From assembly GCF_041021955.1 (NCBI RefSeq), contig NZ_CP158375.1:248001-312000 (forward strand): 64,000 bases of DNA, read 5' to 3'. The notes beneath the pieces were generated by a model. That model was not told the DNA's origin, searched no databases, and saw only the letters and a program-made list of their open reading frames with translations. This document shows, piece after piece, positions 30,024 through 38,530 of the stretch. Every line of letters starts with the position of its first letter. Position 1 is the stretch's first letter. This stretch comes from Caulobacter sp. 73W. GTDB taxonomy: Bacteria; Pseudomonadota; Alphaproteobacteria; Caulobacterales; Caulobacteraceae. A program made the position numbers and the translations under genes.

Positions 30024-31123
30024 TCCTCACCGGACGGATCGAGCGTTATGTCCTGACCCGCACGCTGAAGGCGCTCGGCGTGGCGACGGCCATCTTCGCG
30101 GCCGTGGTGCTGCTGATCGACTTCGTGGACGTGTCGCGTGAAGTCGGCACCCGCACCGACGTCAACTTCCTGCAGATGGTCGGCCTGACCCTCCTGCGCG
30201 CGCCGGCGACCATCCTGCTGCTGACCCCGTTCGTCTTCCTGTTCGGCACGCTGGGGGCCTTCGTCGGCCTGAACCGGCGCAGCGAGCTGGTCGCCATGCG
30301 GGCCGCGGGCGTCTCGGCCTGGCGGTTCATCCTGCCGGCGGCGGCGGCGGCCTTCTTCATCGGCGTGCTGACGGTGACCACCCTGAACCCCGGCGCGGCG
30401 GTGCTGGCCGGCAAGTTCGAGGACATCCGCTCGCAGCTGATGGACAACTACCTGAACACCGCGCCCAAGCCGAACTGGCTGCGGCAGGGCGACGCCGACA
30501 CCCAAGTGGTCATCCGCGCCCGCTCCCGCGAGCGGGAGGACGGCGCCCTGACCCTGCGCGGCGTGTCCCTGTTCATCTACAGCCGGGACCGCGAGGGGGT
30601 GATGCGCTTCACCCGCCGCGTGGAGGCCGAACGCGCCCAGCTGATGCCCGGCTACTGGCAGCTGAACCGCGTGCGCGAGGCGACACCGGGGGCTGGCTCC
30701 ATCCGTTCGGAAAGCCTGACCATTCCTACCACTCTGGACCCGGCGCAGGCCGCGCTGCGCTTCGGCACGCCCCAGGCGGTGGCCTTCTGGCGTCTGCCGC
30801 AGACGATCCTGGAGACCCGGCGCGCCGGCTTCTCCACCACGCCCTATGAGCTGCGCCTGCACCAGCTCCTGGCGACGCCGCTGCTGTTCGCGGCCATGTC
30901 GGTGCTGGCGGCGGCGTTCTCGCTGCGCCTGATGCGTTTGGGCGGGCTGGCGGGCCTCGCCGGATCCGGCGTCGCCCTTGGTTTCGCCTTCTTCTTCTTC
31001 AACGAAGTCTGCGGCGCCCTGGGGCGGGCGGGAATCGATCCCCCCTTCGCGGCGGCCTGGACACCCCCCGCTCTGGCGCTTCTGGCGGGCGTCATTCTGC
31101 TTTCTTATACCGAGGACGGTTGA
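30020..31123 (+). CDS. lptG: LPS export ABC transporter permease LptG
   Basis: A 367-residue partner of LptF with the same layout: helices near 15-38, 50-75 and 98-120, a periplasmic jellyroll (about 130-270), then three C-terminal helices. The coupling segment GLNRRSELVAMRAAGVSAWRF, next to the ATPase LptB, is conserved. It starts within lptF and is followed 49 bases later by lptD, linking inner- and outer-membrane parts of the LPS bridge in one transcript. Confidence 0.93.
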   Translation: MILTGRIERYVLTRTLKALGVATAIFAAVVLLIDFVDVSREVGTRTDVNFLQMVGLTLLRAPATILLLTPFVFLFGTLGAFVGLNRRSELVAMRAAGVSAWRFILPAAAAAFFIGVLTVTTLNPGAAVLAGKFEDIRSQLMDNYLNTAPKPNWLRQGDADTQVVIRARSREREDGALTLRGVSLFIYSRDREGVMRFTRRVEAERAQLMPGYWQLNRVREATPGAGSIRSESLTIPTTLDPAQAALRFGTPQAVAFWRLPQTILETRRAGFSTTPYELRLHQLLATPLLFAAMSVLAAAFSLRLMRLGGLAGLAGSGVALGFAFFFFNEVCGALGRAGIDPPFAAAWTPPALALLAGVILLSYTEDG

Positions 31124-31172
31124 GTTCGTGGCCCCGTTGCACCAAGAGTCCGCCCGTGGAGGATGGGTCCGT

Positions 31173-33464
31173 ATGAGTTCGAGTCAGAAGGCGCTGCTTG
31201 GCGGCGCGGCCGCGTTCGCGCTTCTGATCGCCGGCGAAGCCGCCTGCGCGCAGACGCTTGCGCTTACGCCCCTGCCCCCGCCTGCGCCCGCCGCCGTCCC
31301 TGAAAGCGACGGCCTGGGCGAGGACGGCTTCTATCTGGAAGCCGACACGGTTATCCGGGACGACAAGAACGACACCGTCACCGCCCGCGGTCAGGTCGAG
31401 GCGCGCCGCAACGGCCGGACGCTGCGCGCCGAGGAGGTCGTCTACAATCAGGGCACCAAGATCGTCACGGCCAAGGGCAATATCGTCCTGGTCAATGCCG
31501 ACGGCTCCACCCAGTTCGCCGACGAACTGACCCTGGACGAGGACATGTCCGCCGGCTTCGCGCGCGGCTTCTCTATGCGCTCGGAGCCGAACATCAAGAT
31601 CGCGGCCGACGCCGCCATCCGCCGCAACGAGAACGTCACCGAGCTGTCCCGCGCGGTCTATACGCCCTGCCCCGTCTGCGCCGATGAAGGCGGCGACGGC
31701 AAGCCGACCTGGCAGATCAAGGCCGACAAGGTCGTCCAGGATAAGACCAAGCAGCTCGTCTACTACCAGAACGCCGTCATCGAGATGTGGGGCGTTCCGG
31801 TGGCCTACATGCCGGTCTTCTGGCACGCCGACCCGCAGGCCGGTCGCCGCTCGGGCTTCCTGCCGCCCAAGATCGAGGTCACCCGCCGCCGGGGCTTCTC
31901 CTACGAGCAGCCCTACCTGCAGGTGCTGTCGCCCTCGTCCGAAGTGGTCCTCAGCCCGCAGTTCAATGCGGACGTGAACCCATTCCTGAACCTGACCTAC
32001 CGCAAGCGCTTCTATTCCGGCTTCCTGGAAGCCCGCGCCGGCTACACCTACGAGCGCGACATCGACGGCAGCGGCGAGCGGTTCGGAGAGCGGAGCCACC
32101 GAAGCTACCTGCTGGCCAAGGGCAAGTTCGAGATCGACGACAAGTGGGACTGGGGCTTCGCCGCCGAGCGGACCTCGGACGACTTCCTGTTCGACAACTA
32201 CAGCGTCGACAGCGTCTACGAGCAGCGGGCCCTGTTCACGCCCGACGACCGCCGCCTGATGTCGCAGATCTACGCGACGCGCCAGGACTCGCGTTCCTAT
32301 CTGTCCATCGCCGCGGTCAGCGTCCAGGGCCTGCGCATCGACGACAACAACCGTACCTTCCCGACGGTCGCCCCGCTGGTCGAGGCGCGCTGGGAGCCGG
32401 AAACCTCTGTTCTGGGCGGCCGCCTGCGGGTGCGCGCCAGCGGCGTGGCCCTCAACCGCGACCAGGCGCCCATCAACACCATCGCGCCGACGCCGGCCAA
32501 CCCTCGCCCCGCTGGCGTCGACAGCCGCCGCGCAACTGGCGAGGCCACCTGGCGCCGCGATTTCACCCTGAGCAGCGGCATCCGCGTCTCGCCCTTCGTG
32601 CAAACGCGCTTCGACACCTACAACGTCTCGGATCAGCCGGGCGTCTCGGGTTCGGACACCATCACCCGCGGCTTGGGCGTCGCCGGGGCCGACATCAGCT
32701 GGCCGTTCTTCAAGCGCCTCGAAGGCGGCTCCATTGTCTTGGAGCCCGTCGCCCAGATCGCCATCTCGCCCGACAGCGATCGCGACTCCCGCATCCCGAA
32801 CGAGGACAGCCTCGCCTTCGAGTTCGACGAGAACAACCTGTTCCGCGCCAACAAGTCGCCGGGCTTCGACCTCTACGAAGGCGGCCAGCGCCTGAACGCC
32901 GGTGGCCGGGCCCGAATCTCGATGGACGACGGCCGCGAGGCGACCCTGCTGGTCGGCCGCAGCTTCCGCACCGAGCGGGACGATCTGTTCCCGTCGCGGA
33001 CCGGCCTGCAGCATAAGGCGTCGGACTGGGTGGTTTCGGCCAGCGCCAAGCCGATCGCCGGCGTTTCGGTCTTCGCCCGCTCGCGTCTGGACAACGACAC
33101 CCTGGCGGTCCGGCGCCTCGAAGCCGGCGCCGACGTCAGCCACAAGCGCGGCTACACCGTGGTCCGCTACCTGCGCGACGCCCTGGATATCAACGGGCTG
33201 GAGCAGGAGAACTTCGACGTCTACAGCGAGTTCTTCGTCACCAAGAAGTGGGGCGTTTCGTTCGTTGGCTCCCGCGATGTGGAGAACGGCGAATGGCGTC
33301 GCCGCGACATCGGTCTGGTCTGGCGCGACGACTGCCTGCGCATCGACGTGGTCTACCAGCGCGAAAATCAGTACGTGAACACGCCGGAGGGTGTGAGATT
33401 TCGCCCCAACGACTCCGTGCAGCTACGCCTAACGCTCGCCACATTGGGCGATACAGGCTACTAG
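31173..33464 (+). CDS. lptD: LPS-assembly protein LptD (OstA/Imp)
   Basis: A 763-residue outer-membrane barrel precursor that inserts LPS in the outer leaflet together with LptE. A signal peptide (about 1-27, ending ACAQ) is followed by an OstA N-terminal jellyroll (about 45-165: DGFYLEADTVIRDDKNDTVTARGQVEAR) and the OstA C-terminal barrel from about 215 (MPVFWHADPQAGRRSGFLPP). Cysteines are few: the YTPCPVC pair and VWRDDC. The start is the ATG at 31173, about 10 bases behind GGAGG; the frame is open upstream over lptG, but homology begins here. Confidence 0.93.
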   Translation: MSSSQKALLGGAAAFALLIAGEAACAQTLALTPLPPPAPAAVPESDGLGEDGFYLEADTVIRDDKNDTVTARGQVEARRNGRTLRAEEVVYNQGTKIVTAKGNIVLVNADGSTQFADELTLDEDMSAGFARGFSMRSEPNIKIAADAAIRRNENVTELSRAVYTPCPVCADEGGDGKPTWQIKADKVVQDKTKQLVYYQNAVIEMWGVPVAYMPVFWHADPQAGRRSGFLPPKIEVTRRRGFSYEQPYLQVLSPSSEVVLSPQFNADVNPFLNLTYRKRFYSGFLEARAGYTYERDIDGSGERFGERSHRSYLLAKGKFEIDDKWDWGFAAERTSDDFLFDNYSVDSVYEQRALFTPDDRRLMSQIYATRQDSRSYLSIAAVSVQGLRIDDNNRTFPTVAPLVEARWEPETSVLGGRLRVRASGVALNRDQAPINTIAPTPANPRPAGVDSRRATGEATWRRDFTLSSGIRVSPFVQTRFDTYNVSDQPGVSGSDTITRGLGVAGADISWPFFKRLEGGSIVLEPVAQIAISPDSDRDSRIPNEDSLAFEFDENNLFRANKSPGFDLYEGGQRLNAGGRARISMDDGREATLLVGRSFRTERDDLFPSRTGLQHKASDWVVSASAKPIAGVSVFARSRLDNDTLAVRRLEAGADVSHKRGYTVVRYLRDALDINGLEQENFDVYSEFFVTKKWGVSFVGSRDVENGEWRRRDIGLVWRDDCLRIDVVYQRENQYVNTPEGVRFRPNDSVQLRLTLATLGDTGY

Positions 33465-33515
33465 CCACTTCCAGTATTCCGGGCGCGCGCCCGAACGAGA
33501 GGAACTACAAGATCC

Positions 33516-34850
33516 ATGCGGTTGGCGCGTAGTGTGACGAGCCTGGCGTTGATGGCGGCTTCTGTGCTCGCCCTGAACGTCGCGGCGGCTTCCGCCCAGG
33601 AACCGGCGGCCGAGACGGCCCCGGCGGCTCCTGCGGCTCCCCAGGCGCCGCAGCCCCTGGCCGAGAGCATCGCCGCCGTCGTCAATGACGACCTGGTGTC
33701 CACCTATGACCTGATGCAGCGCATGCGCCTGCTGATGGTGACTTCCGGCGTGCAGCCGACCCAGGAAACCCTGCCCCAGCTGCAGGCCGAAGCCATGCGC
33801 TCGCTGGTCGACGAACGCCTGCAGATCCAGGAACTCCGCCGGATCGAGCGGCAGAACAAGACCGAGATCATCGCCACCGACAAGGAGGTCGATCAGGAGA
33901 TCGCCGACGTCGCGCGCGGCAACAACATCTCGGCCGAACAGCTCCTCGCCTCCCTGTCCGCGCAGGGCGTCGGCGCCCAGACCTTCCGCGAGCAACTGCG
34001 CGCCGAGCAGAGCTGGCAGAACTACATTTCCGGCCGCTACGGTTCGCGCCTGCGCATCGGCGAAGACCAGATCAGCGCCTTCCAGCAGCGCCTGGCCGAG
34101 GCCAGCAGCAAGCCGCAGTACCAGGTCGGGGAAGTCTTCCTCGACGCCGCCCGCGTGGGCGGCATGGACGTGGCCATGAACGGCGCCGCCCAGCTCGTCG
34201 CCCAGATGCAGCAAGGCGCGCCCTTCCCGGCCGTCGCCCGTCAGTTCTCCGCCGCAGCCACGGCCGCCAACGGCGGTGACGCCGGCTGGGTCGCCGCCGG
34301 CGAAATGCCGCCCGAGGTCGACGCCGCGCTGGCTACCCTGCGCCCAGGCCAGTTGTCCGCGCCGATCCCGGTCAAGGACGGGGTCTACATCATCTTCCTG
34401 CGCAACAAGCGCTCCGGCGCCGACTCGCTGATGGTCGACCTGAAGCAGGCCGCCGTGACCCTGCCCGCCGGCGCGTCGGAATCCGAAGTCGCCGCCGCCA
34501 ACGCCAAGCTGGTCGAGCTGCGCGCCCAGGTGAACAGCTGCGCCGCCCTCGAACCTGCCGCCGCTCAGATGACCGGCGTCATCGCCGGCGACCTCGGCGA
34601 AGCCGAGATCAAGGATCTGGCGCCCGCGTTCCAGGAAGCGGCGCGCACCCTCCAGGTGGGTCAGCTTTCGGCGCCGATCCGCACCGACGCCGGCCTGCAC
34701 ATCGTGGCCGTCTGCGGCAAGAAGCAGGGCGGCCAGAACGCCCCGTCGCACGACCAGATCGAGAATTGCCTGCGCGGCCAGCAGCTCGGGCTGATCTCCA
34801 AGCGCACCCTGCGCGATCTGCGCAACTCGGCGACGATCGAGACCCGTTGA
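33516..34850 (+). CDS. surA: Periplasmic chaperone / peptidyl-prolyl isomerase SurA
   Basis: A 444-residue periplasmic chaperone for outer-membrane proteins, including the LptD encoded just upstream. A signal peptide (about 1-28, ending ASAQ) and an Ala/Pro stretch precede the SurA N domain (ESIAAVVNDDLVSTYDLMQRMRLLM). Two parvulin-type regions follow, one at about 205-305 (QYQVGEVFLDA ... GDAGWVAAGEMPPEVDAAL) and a more divergent one toward the C-terminus. The gene order lptD-surA-pdxA-rsmA matches the classical enterobacterial operon. pdxA starts inside its last codons. Confidence 0.92.
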   Translation: MRLARSVTSLALMAASVLALNVAAASAQEPAAETAPAAPAAPQAPQPLAESIAAVVNDDLVSTYDLMQRMRLLMVTSGVQPTQETLPQLQAEAMRSLVDERLQIQELRRIERQNKTEIIATDKEVDQEIADVARGNNISAEQLLASLSAQGVGAQTFREQLRAEQSWQNYISGRYGSRLRIGEDQISAFQQRLAEASSKPQYQVGEVFLDAARVGGMDVAMNGAAQLVAQMQQGAPFPAVARQFSAAATAANGGDAGWVAAGEMPPEVDAALATLRPGQLSAPIPVKDGVYIIFLRNKRSGADSLMVDLKQAAVTLPAGASESEVAAANAKLVELRAQVNSCAALEPAAAQMTGVIAGDLGEAEIKDLAPAFQEAARTLQVGQLSAPIRTDAGLHIVAVCGKKQGGQNAPSHDQIENCLRGQQLGLISKRTLRDLRNSATIETR

Positions 34851-35851
34851 CGACCAGGCCGCTCGCCCTCTCCCTTGGCGATCCCGCCGGCGTAGGCCCC
34901 GAGATCGTCGCCAAGGCCTGGGCGCAGCTCAAGGATAACGGCCCCGCCTTCATGGTGGTGGGCGACGCCCAGTCGCTGCGCGCGGTCTCGGGCGCGCCCC
35001 CCGTGCGCGTCGTCACGGGCCCCAGCCAAGCGGCCGGCGTGTTCGGCGACGCCATCCCGGTCCTAGACCTGCCCCTGCAGTCGCCCGTGGTCGCCGGCCA
35101 GCCCACCAGCGCCCATGCCGCCGCGATCATTCGCTGGATCGAAACCGGCGTCGGTCTGGCCCTGTCTGGACAGGTTGGCGGGCTTGTCACTGCCCCGATC
35201 GCCAAGGCGCCGCTCTACGAGGCCGGCTTCAAGTTTCCCGGCCATACCGAGTTCCTGGCCGAACTGACCGCCGGCGCGCCGCTGAACGGCCCGCGCGGTC
35301 CGGTGATGATGCTGACCGCCGGCGACCTGCGGGTCAGCCTAGTGACCATCCACACGCCGATCGCCGCCATCCCCTCGGCCTTGAGCGTCGAGCGCATCGT
35401 CGATGTCGCCCGCGTCACCGCCCAGGCCCTGAAGGACGACTTCGGCATCGAGCGCCCTCGCCTGGCGGTCGCCGGCCTGAACCCGCACGCGGGCGAGGAC
35501 GGCGGCATCGGCCGCGAAGAGATCGACGTCATCATCCCGGCGGTGAACGCCCTGAGCGACCAGGGCGTCGATGTGCGAGGGCCGTCTCCCGCCGACACCC
35601 TGTTCCACGCCGAGGCGCGCCAGCGCTACGACGCCGTGATCTGCATGTATCATGACCAGGCCCTGATCCCGGTGAAGATGCTGGACTTCTGGGGCGGGGT
35701 GAACGTCACCCTGGGCCTGCCCATCGTCCGCACATCGCCCGACCACGGCACGGCCTTCGATATCGCCGGGCGCGGCGTGGCGCGGCCCGACAGCCTGATT
35801 CAGGCGATCCAGCTGGCCGACCGGATCGCCGCCCGACGGAGCGCAGCATGA
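34847..35851 (+). CDS. pdxA: 4-hydroxythreonine-4-phosphate dehydrogenase
   Basis: PdxA oxidises 4-phosphohydroxy-L-threonine in the DXP-dependent pyridoxal phosphate pathway. The 334-residue product shows SLGDPAGVGPEIVAKAW, TAPIAKAPLYEAGFKFPGHTEFLAEL with metal-ligand histidine, LNPHAGEDGGIGREE and CMYHDQALIPVKMLDFW. I chose the TTG at 34847 as start: it overlaps the surA stop by 4 bases (TTGA), homology begins about 6 residues later, and no ATG or GTG is available there. Start confidence is lower than gene confidence. Confidence 0.94.
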   Translation: MTTRPLALSLGDPAGVGPEIVAKAWAQLKDNGPAFMVVGDAQSLRAVSGAPPVRVVTGPSQAAGVFGDAIPVLDLPLQSPVVAGQPTSAHAAAIIRWIETGVGLALSGQVGGLVTAPIAKAPLYEAGFKFPGHTEFLAELTAGAPLNGPRGPVMMLTAGDLRVSLVTIHTPIAAIPSALSVERIVDVARVTAQALKDDFGIERPRLAVAGLNPHAGEDGGIGREEIDVIIPAVNALSDQGVDVRGPSPADTLFHAEARQRYDAVICMYHDQALIPVKMLDFWGGVNVTLGLPIVRTSPDHGTAFDIAGRGVARPDSLIQAIQLADRIAARRSAA

Positions 35852-36675
35852 GCGTCGCCGACCTGCCGCCCCTGCGCGAAACCCTGACCGAGCATGGTCT
35901 GCTGGCCAAGAAGAGCTTCGGCCAGCACTTCCTTCTCGACCTGAACGTCACCCGCAAGATCGTCCGCCTGGGCGGCATCGGCGAAGGCGATGTGGTGATC
36001 GAGGTGGGCCCCGGCCCTGGCGGCCTGACCCGCGCTCTGCTGGAGACCGGCGCACGGGTCATCGCCGTGGAGAAGGACGCCCGCTTCCTGCCGCTGCTGG
36101 GCGAGCTTTCCGAAGCCGCCGACGGCCGCCTCGACGTGGTCGAGGCCGACGCCGTCACCGTGAACGAGGCCGCCCTGCTGGCCGAGCGCGGTCTGGGGCC
36201 CACGGCTAAAATCGCCTCCAACCTGCCCTACAACGTCGGCACGCCGTTGCTGATCAAATGGCTGACGGGCCCGTTCCGCCCGACGTCCATGACTTTGATG
36301 TTCCAGAAGGAGGTCGCCGACCGCGTGGCGGCTCCCGCCGGGTCGGACGCTTACGGGCGCCTTGGCGTCATCTCCCAGGCCGTCTGCGAGGCCCGGGTGG
36401 TCATGGACTTGCCGGCTCGCGCCTTCACCCCGCCGCCCAAGGTGGCCTCCGCGGTGGTGCAACTGGTCCCGCTTGCGACGCCGCCAGCGCCCGCCCTGCT
36501 GTCGGCGCTGGAGAAGGTCACCGCCGCCGCCTTCGGCCAGCGCCGCAAGATGCTGCGTTCCAGCCTGAAAAGCCTGGGCGGGGCCGAACTCTGTGAAAGG
36601 GCGGGCGTCGAGCCGGACGCCCGGGCCGAGACCATCGAGGTCGACGGCTTCCTGCGGCTGGCAGCGGCGCTCTAG
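35848..36675 (+). CDS. rsmA: 16S rRNA (adenine1518-N6/adenine1519-N6)-dimethyltransferase
   Basis: RsmA (KsgA) dimethylates two adenines in helix 45 of 16S rRNA, a late 30S checkpoint. The 275 residues contain KKSFGQHFLLDLNVTRKIV, the SAM-binding VIEVGPGPGGLTRALLE, the catalytic NLPYNVGTPLLIKWL and a C-terminal HRRKMLR-like segment (GQRRKMLRSSLKSL). It overlaps pdxA by ATGA and closes the operon. Its TAG shares CTAG (36672-36675) with the stop of the convergent MerR gene. Confidence 0.96.
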   Translation: MSVADLPPLRETLTEHGLLAKKSFGQHFLLDLNVTRKIVRLGGIGEGDVVIEVGPGPGGLTRALLETGARVIAVEKDARFLPLLGELSEAADGRLDVVEADAVTVNEAALLAERGLGPTAKIASNLPYNVGTPLLIKWLTGPFRPTSMTLMFQKEVADRVAAPAGSDAYGRLGVISQAVCEARVVMDLPARAFTPPPKVASAVVQLVPLATPPAPALLSALEKVTAAAFGQRRKMLRSSLKSLGGAELCERAGVEPDARAETIEVDGFLRLAAAL

Positions 36676-37058
36676 CCCTCGAAGGCTTCGATGATGGGGC
36701 AGCGCCCCGTCCCGCCGGCCCCGCATTCCCGCGACAGGCGCGCCAGGGCGTTCCGGGCCGCCTGAAGCTCCAGGATCTTCGCGTCCAGCGCCGCGACGCG
36801 CTCCTCTGCCAAGGCGCGCGCCCTAGCCCGGTCCTCGCTGGCGTCCAGCGCCAGCAATTCGGCGATCTGGTCGAGGGTGAAGCCCGCCGCCTGGGCGGAC
36901 CGGATGAACCGCAGCCGGCGGCGATCCTCCTCATCGTACCTGCGCACGCCGCCCCCGCCATCCGGCGTCGGCAGCAGGCCGCGCCGCTGGTAGTAGCGGA
37001 TCGTCTCCACGCCAACGCCGCCTTCGCGCGCCAGCCCCGCGATCGTCGTCGTCTTCAT
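36672..37058 (-). CDS. MerR-family transcriptional regulator, CueR-like metal loop
   Basis: A 128-residue activator. A winged-helix DNA-binding domain (TTIAGLAREGGVGVETIRYYQRRGLL, then VRRYDEEDRRRLRFIRSAQAAGFTLDQIAELL) is followed by the dimerisation helix (about 80-110) and a C-terminal loop with C112 and C120 before PII. The C-x7-C-PII pattern, at the very positions 112 and 120, is that of copper sensor CueR rather than of Hg-MerR (x8, plus a cysteine near position 80, absent here). Yet the promoter it presumably controls (37062-37093) has a mer-type dyad. It is divergent from a glutaredoxin-MauE gene, its likely target. The metal or thiol signal is uncertain. Confidence 0.88.
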   Translation of the reverse strand: MKTTTIAGLAREGGVGVETIRYYQRRGLLPTPDGGGGVRRYDEEDRRRLRFIRSAQAAGFTLDQIAELLALDASEDRARARALAEERVAALDAKILELQAARNALARLSRECGAGGTGRCPIIEAFEG

Positions 37059-37061
37059 CGG

Positions 37062-37093
37062 TTGACTCCGTACCATGGTACGGAAGCTAGATA
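37062..37093 (+). promoter_or_regulatory. MerR-type promoter with long spacer and operator
   Basis: The -35 TTGACT (37062-37067) is followed by a perfect 16-base dyad CCGTACCATGGTACGG (37068-37083) filling the spacer, and a -10 of CTAGAT or TAGATA at 37087-37093. The spacer is 19 or 20 bases, overlong as in promoters that MerR proteins untwist. TTGACTCCGTAC and GTACGGAAG match the Tn21/Tn501 mer promoter almost letter for letter. It drives the plus-strand gene at 37129. Confidence 0.85.
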
Positions 37094-37128
37094 GATCAGG
37101 TCCGGCTATCGGCAAGAGGAGAAGGACC

Positions 37129-37878
37129 ATGTCCGCACCGTCCCGCAACGCGGTCCTGCACCGCATGGTCATGCCTGGCCACACCTGCCCCTATGGTCTG
37201 AAAGCGCTGCATCTGCTGCGGAGCAAGGGCTATTCGGTGGATGACCGTTGGCTGACCACGCGCGCCGAGACCGACGCCTTCAAAGCCGAGCATGGCGTGA
37301 AGACCACGCCCCAGGTGTTCATCGATGGGGTTCGGATCGGCGGTTACGACGATCTTCGCCGCCATTTCGGGCGGAAGGTCCGCGATCCGAAGGCCACAAC
37401 CTATACACCTGTACTGGTGCTGTTCGCGATGACGGCCCTGATGGCCATGGGCGCCAGCTACGCGGTGGAAGGCTCGCCCCTGACCATCCGCGCCGCCGAG
37501 TGGTTCATCGGCTTCAGCATGTGCGTGCTGGCGATCCAGAAGCTGCGGGACGTGGAGAGCTTCTCCAGCATGTTCTTGAACTATGACCTGCTGGCCAAGC
37601 GCTGGGTCCCGTACGGCTACATCTACCCCTTCGCCGAAGCCCTGGCCGGGGTGCTGATGATCGCGGGCGCCCTGACCCGGCTGTCGGCACCCGTCGCCCT
37701 GTTCATCGGCGGCATCGGCGCGGTCTCGGTGTTCAAGGCGGTCTACATCGACAGGCGCGAGCTGAAGTGCGCGTGCGTCGGCGGCGACAGCAACGTGCCG
37801 CTCGGCTTCATCTCGCTGACCGAGAACGTGATGATGGTCGCCATGGCCGTCTGGATGCTGGCCATGCCGCACGCCTGA
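37129..37878 (+). CDS. Glutaredoxin-MauE fusion membrane protein
   Basis: A 249-residue two-domain protein. Residues 8-82 are a glutaredoxin fold with motif C20-P-Y-G23 (monothiol form of CPYC), cis-proline in TTPQVF (P61) and the GGYDDLRR glutathione-side segment. Residues about 92-246 hold four or five membrane helices of the MauE/DoxX type, with a C214-A-C216-VGG motif as in MauE-like electron-transfer proteins. The glutaredoxin domain is probably cytoplasmic, as no signal peptide precedes it. It would pass electrons between glutathione and a membrane or periplasmic thiol. It starts at the ATG 37129 behind AGGAGAAGG and is controlled by the adjacent mer-type promoter. It ends 4 bases from convergent gmk. 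Confidence 0.83.
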   Translation: MSAPSRNAVLHRMVMPGHTCPYGLKALHLLRSKGYSVDDRWLTTRAETDAFKAEHGVKTTPQVFIDGVRIGGYDDLRRHFGRKVRDPKATTYTPVLVLFAMTALMAMGASYAVEGSPLTIRAAEWFIGFSMCVLAIQKLRDVESFSSMFLNYDLLAKRWVPYGYIYPFAEALAGVLMIAGALTRLSAPVALFIGGIGAVSVFKAVYIDRRELKCACVGGDSNVPLGFISLTENVMMVAMAVWMLAMPHA

Positions 37879-37882
37879 GCGG

Positions 37883-38530
37883 CTAGGGCAGCGGCTCGTC
37901 CAGCAGGTTCTGGATGAAGTCGCCGATCCAAACCCCGCGCGAACGCTTCAGGCGCTCGGCGTGATAGACGTGGGCCAGGTCCGAATAGGCCCGGTCGAAG
38001 TCGTCGTTCAGCAGCACGTAGTCGAAGGCCTGCCAGTTGGCGATCTCGGTCTTGGCCCGCGCGATGCGGCGGCGGATCGTCTCGTCGCTGTCGGTGGAGC
38101 GGGTGTGCAGCCGCCGGTTCATCTCGGCGATGGACGGCGGCAGGATGTAGACCATCACGCAGTCGTTGCGGGCCTGCTCGCAGACCTGGAACGCGCCCTG
38201 GTCGTCGATATCGAACAGCACGCTTTCGCCACGGGCCAGTGCCTCTTCGATGGGCGCGCGCGGGCTGCCGTACTTGTTGCCGTGAACCTCCGCCCATTCG
38301 AGGAAGGCGTTCTTGGCCACCATGTCGTCGAAAGTCTCGTGGGAGACGAAGTGGTAGTCGCGCCCCTCGTGCTCACCGGCGCGCGGCTCGCGCGTGGTGG
38401 CGCTGATCGACAGGTGCAGGTCCTGGTGGTCCGAGACCAGGCGGCGGGTGAGCGAGGTCTTGCCCACGCCCGACGGCGCCACGACCATCATCATCAGGCC
38501 GCGGGTGGGATGGTTGTGGCTATTCGACAT
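37883..38530 (-). CDS. gmk: Guanylate kinase
   Basis: A 215-residue P-loop kinase that converts GMP to GDP. It shows VVAPSGVGKTSLTRRL (Walker A), the GMP-binding ISATTREPRAGEHEGRDYHFVS, LEWAEVHGNKYGS and the lid region RRRIARAKTEIANWQAFDYVLLND. It is the last gene of the minus-strand operon that begins with fabD. It overlaps the yicC 3' end by 11 bases, the usual yicC-gmk pairing. Confidence 0.96.
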   Translation of the reverse strand: MSNSHNHPTRGLMMMVVAPSGVGKTSLTRRLVSDHQDLHLSISATTREPRAGEHEGRDYHFVSHETFDDMVAKNAFLEWAEVHGNKYGSPRAPIEEALARGESVLFDIDDQGAFQVCEQARNDCVMVYILPPSIAEMNRRLHTRSTDSDETIRRRIARAKTEIANWQAFDYVLLNDDFDRAYSDLAHVYHAERLKRSRGVWIGDFIQNLLDEPLP

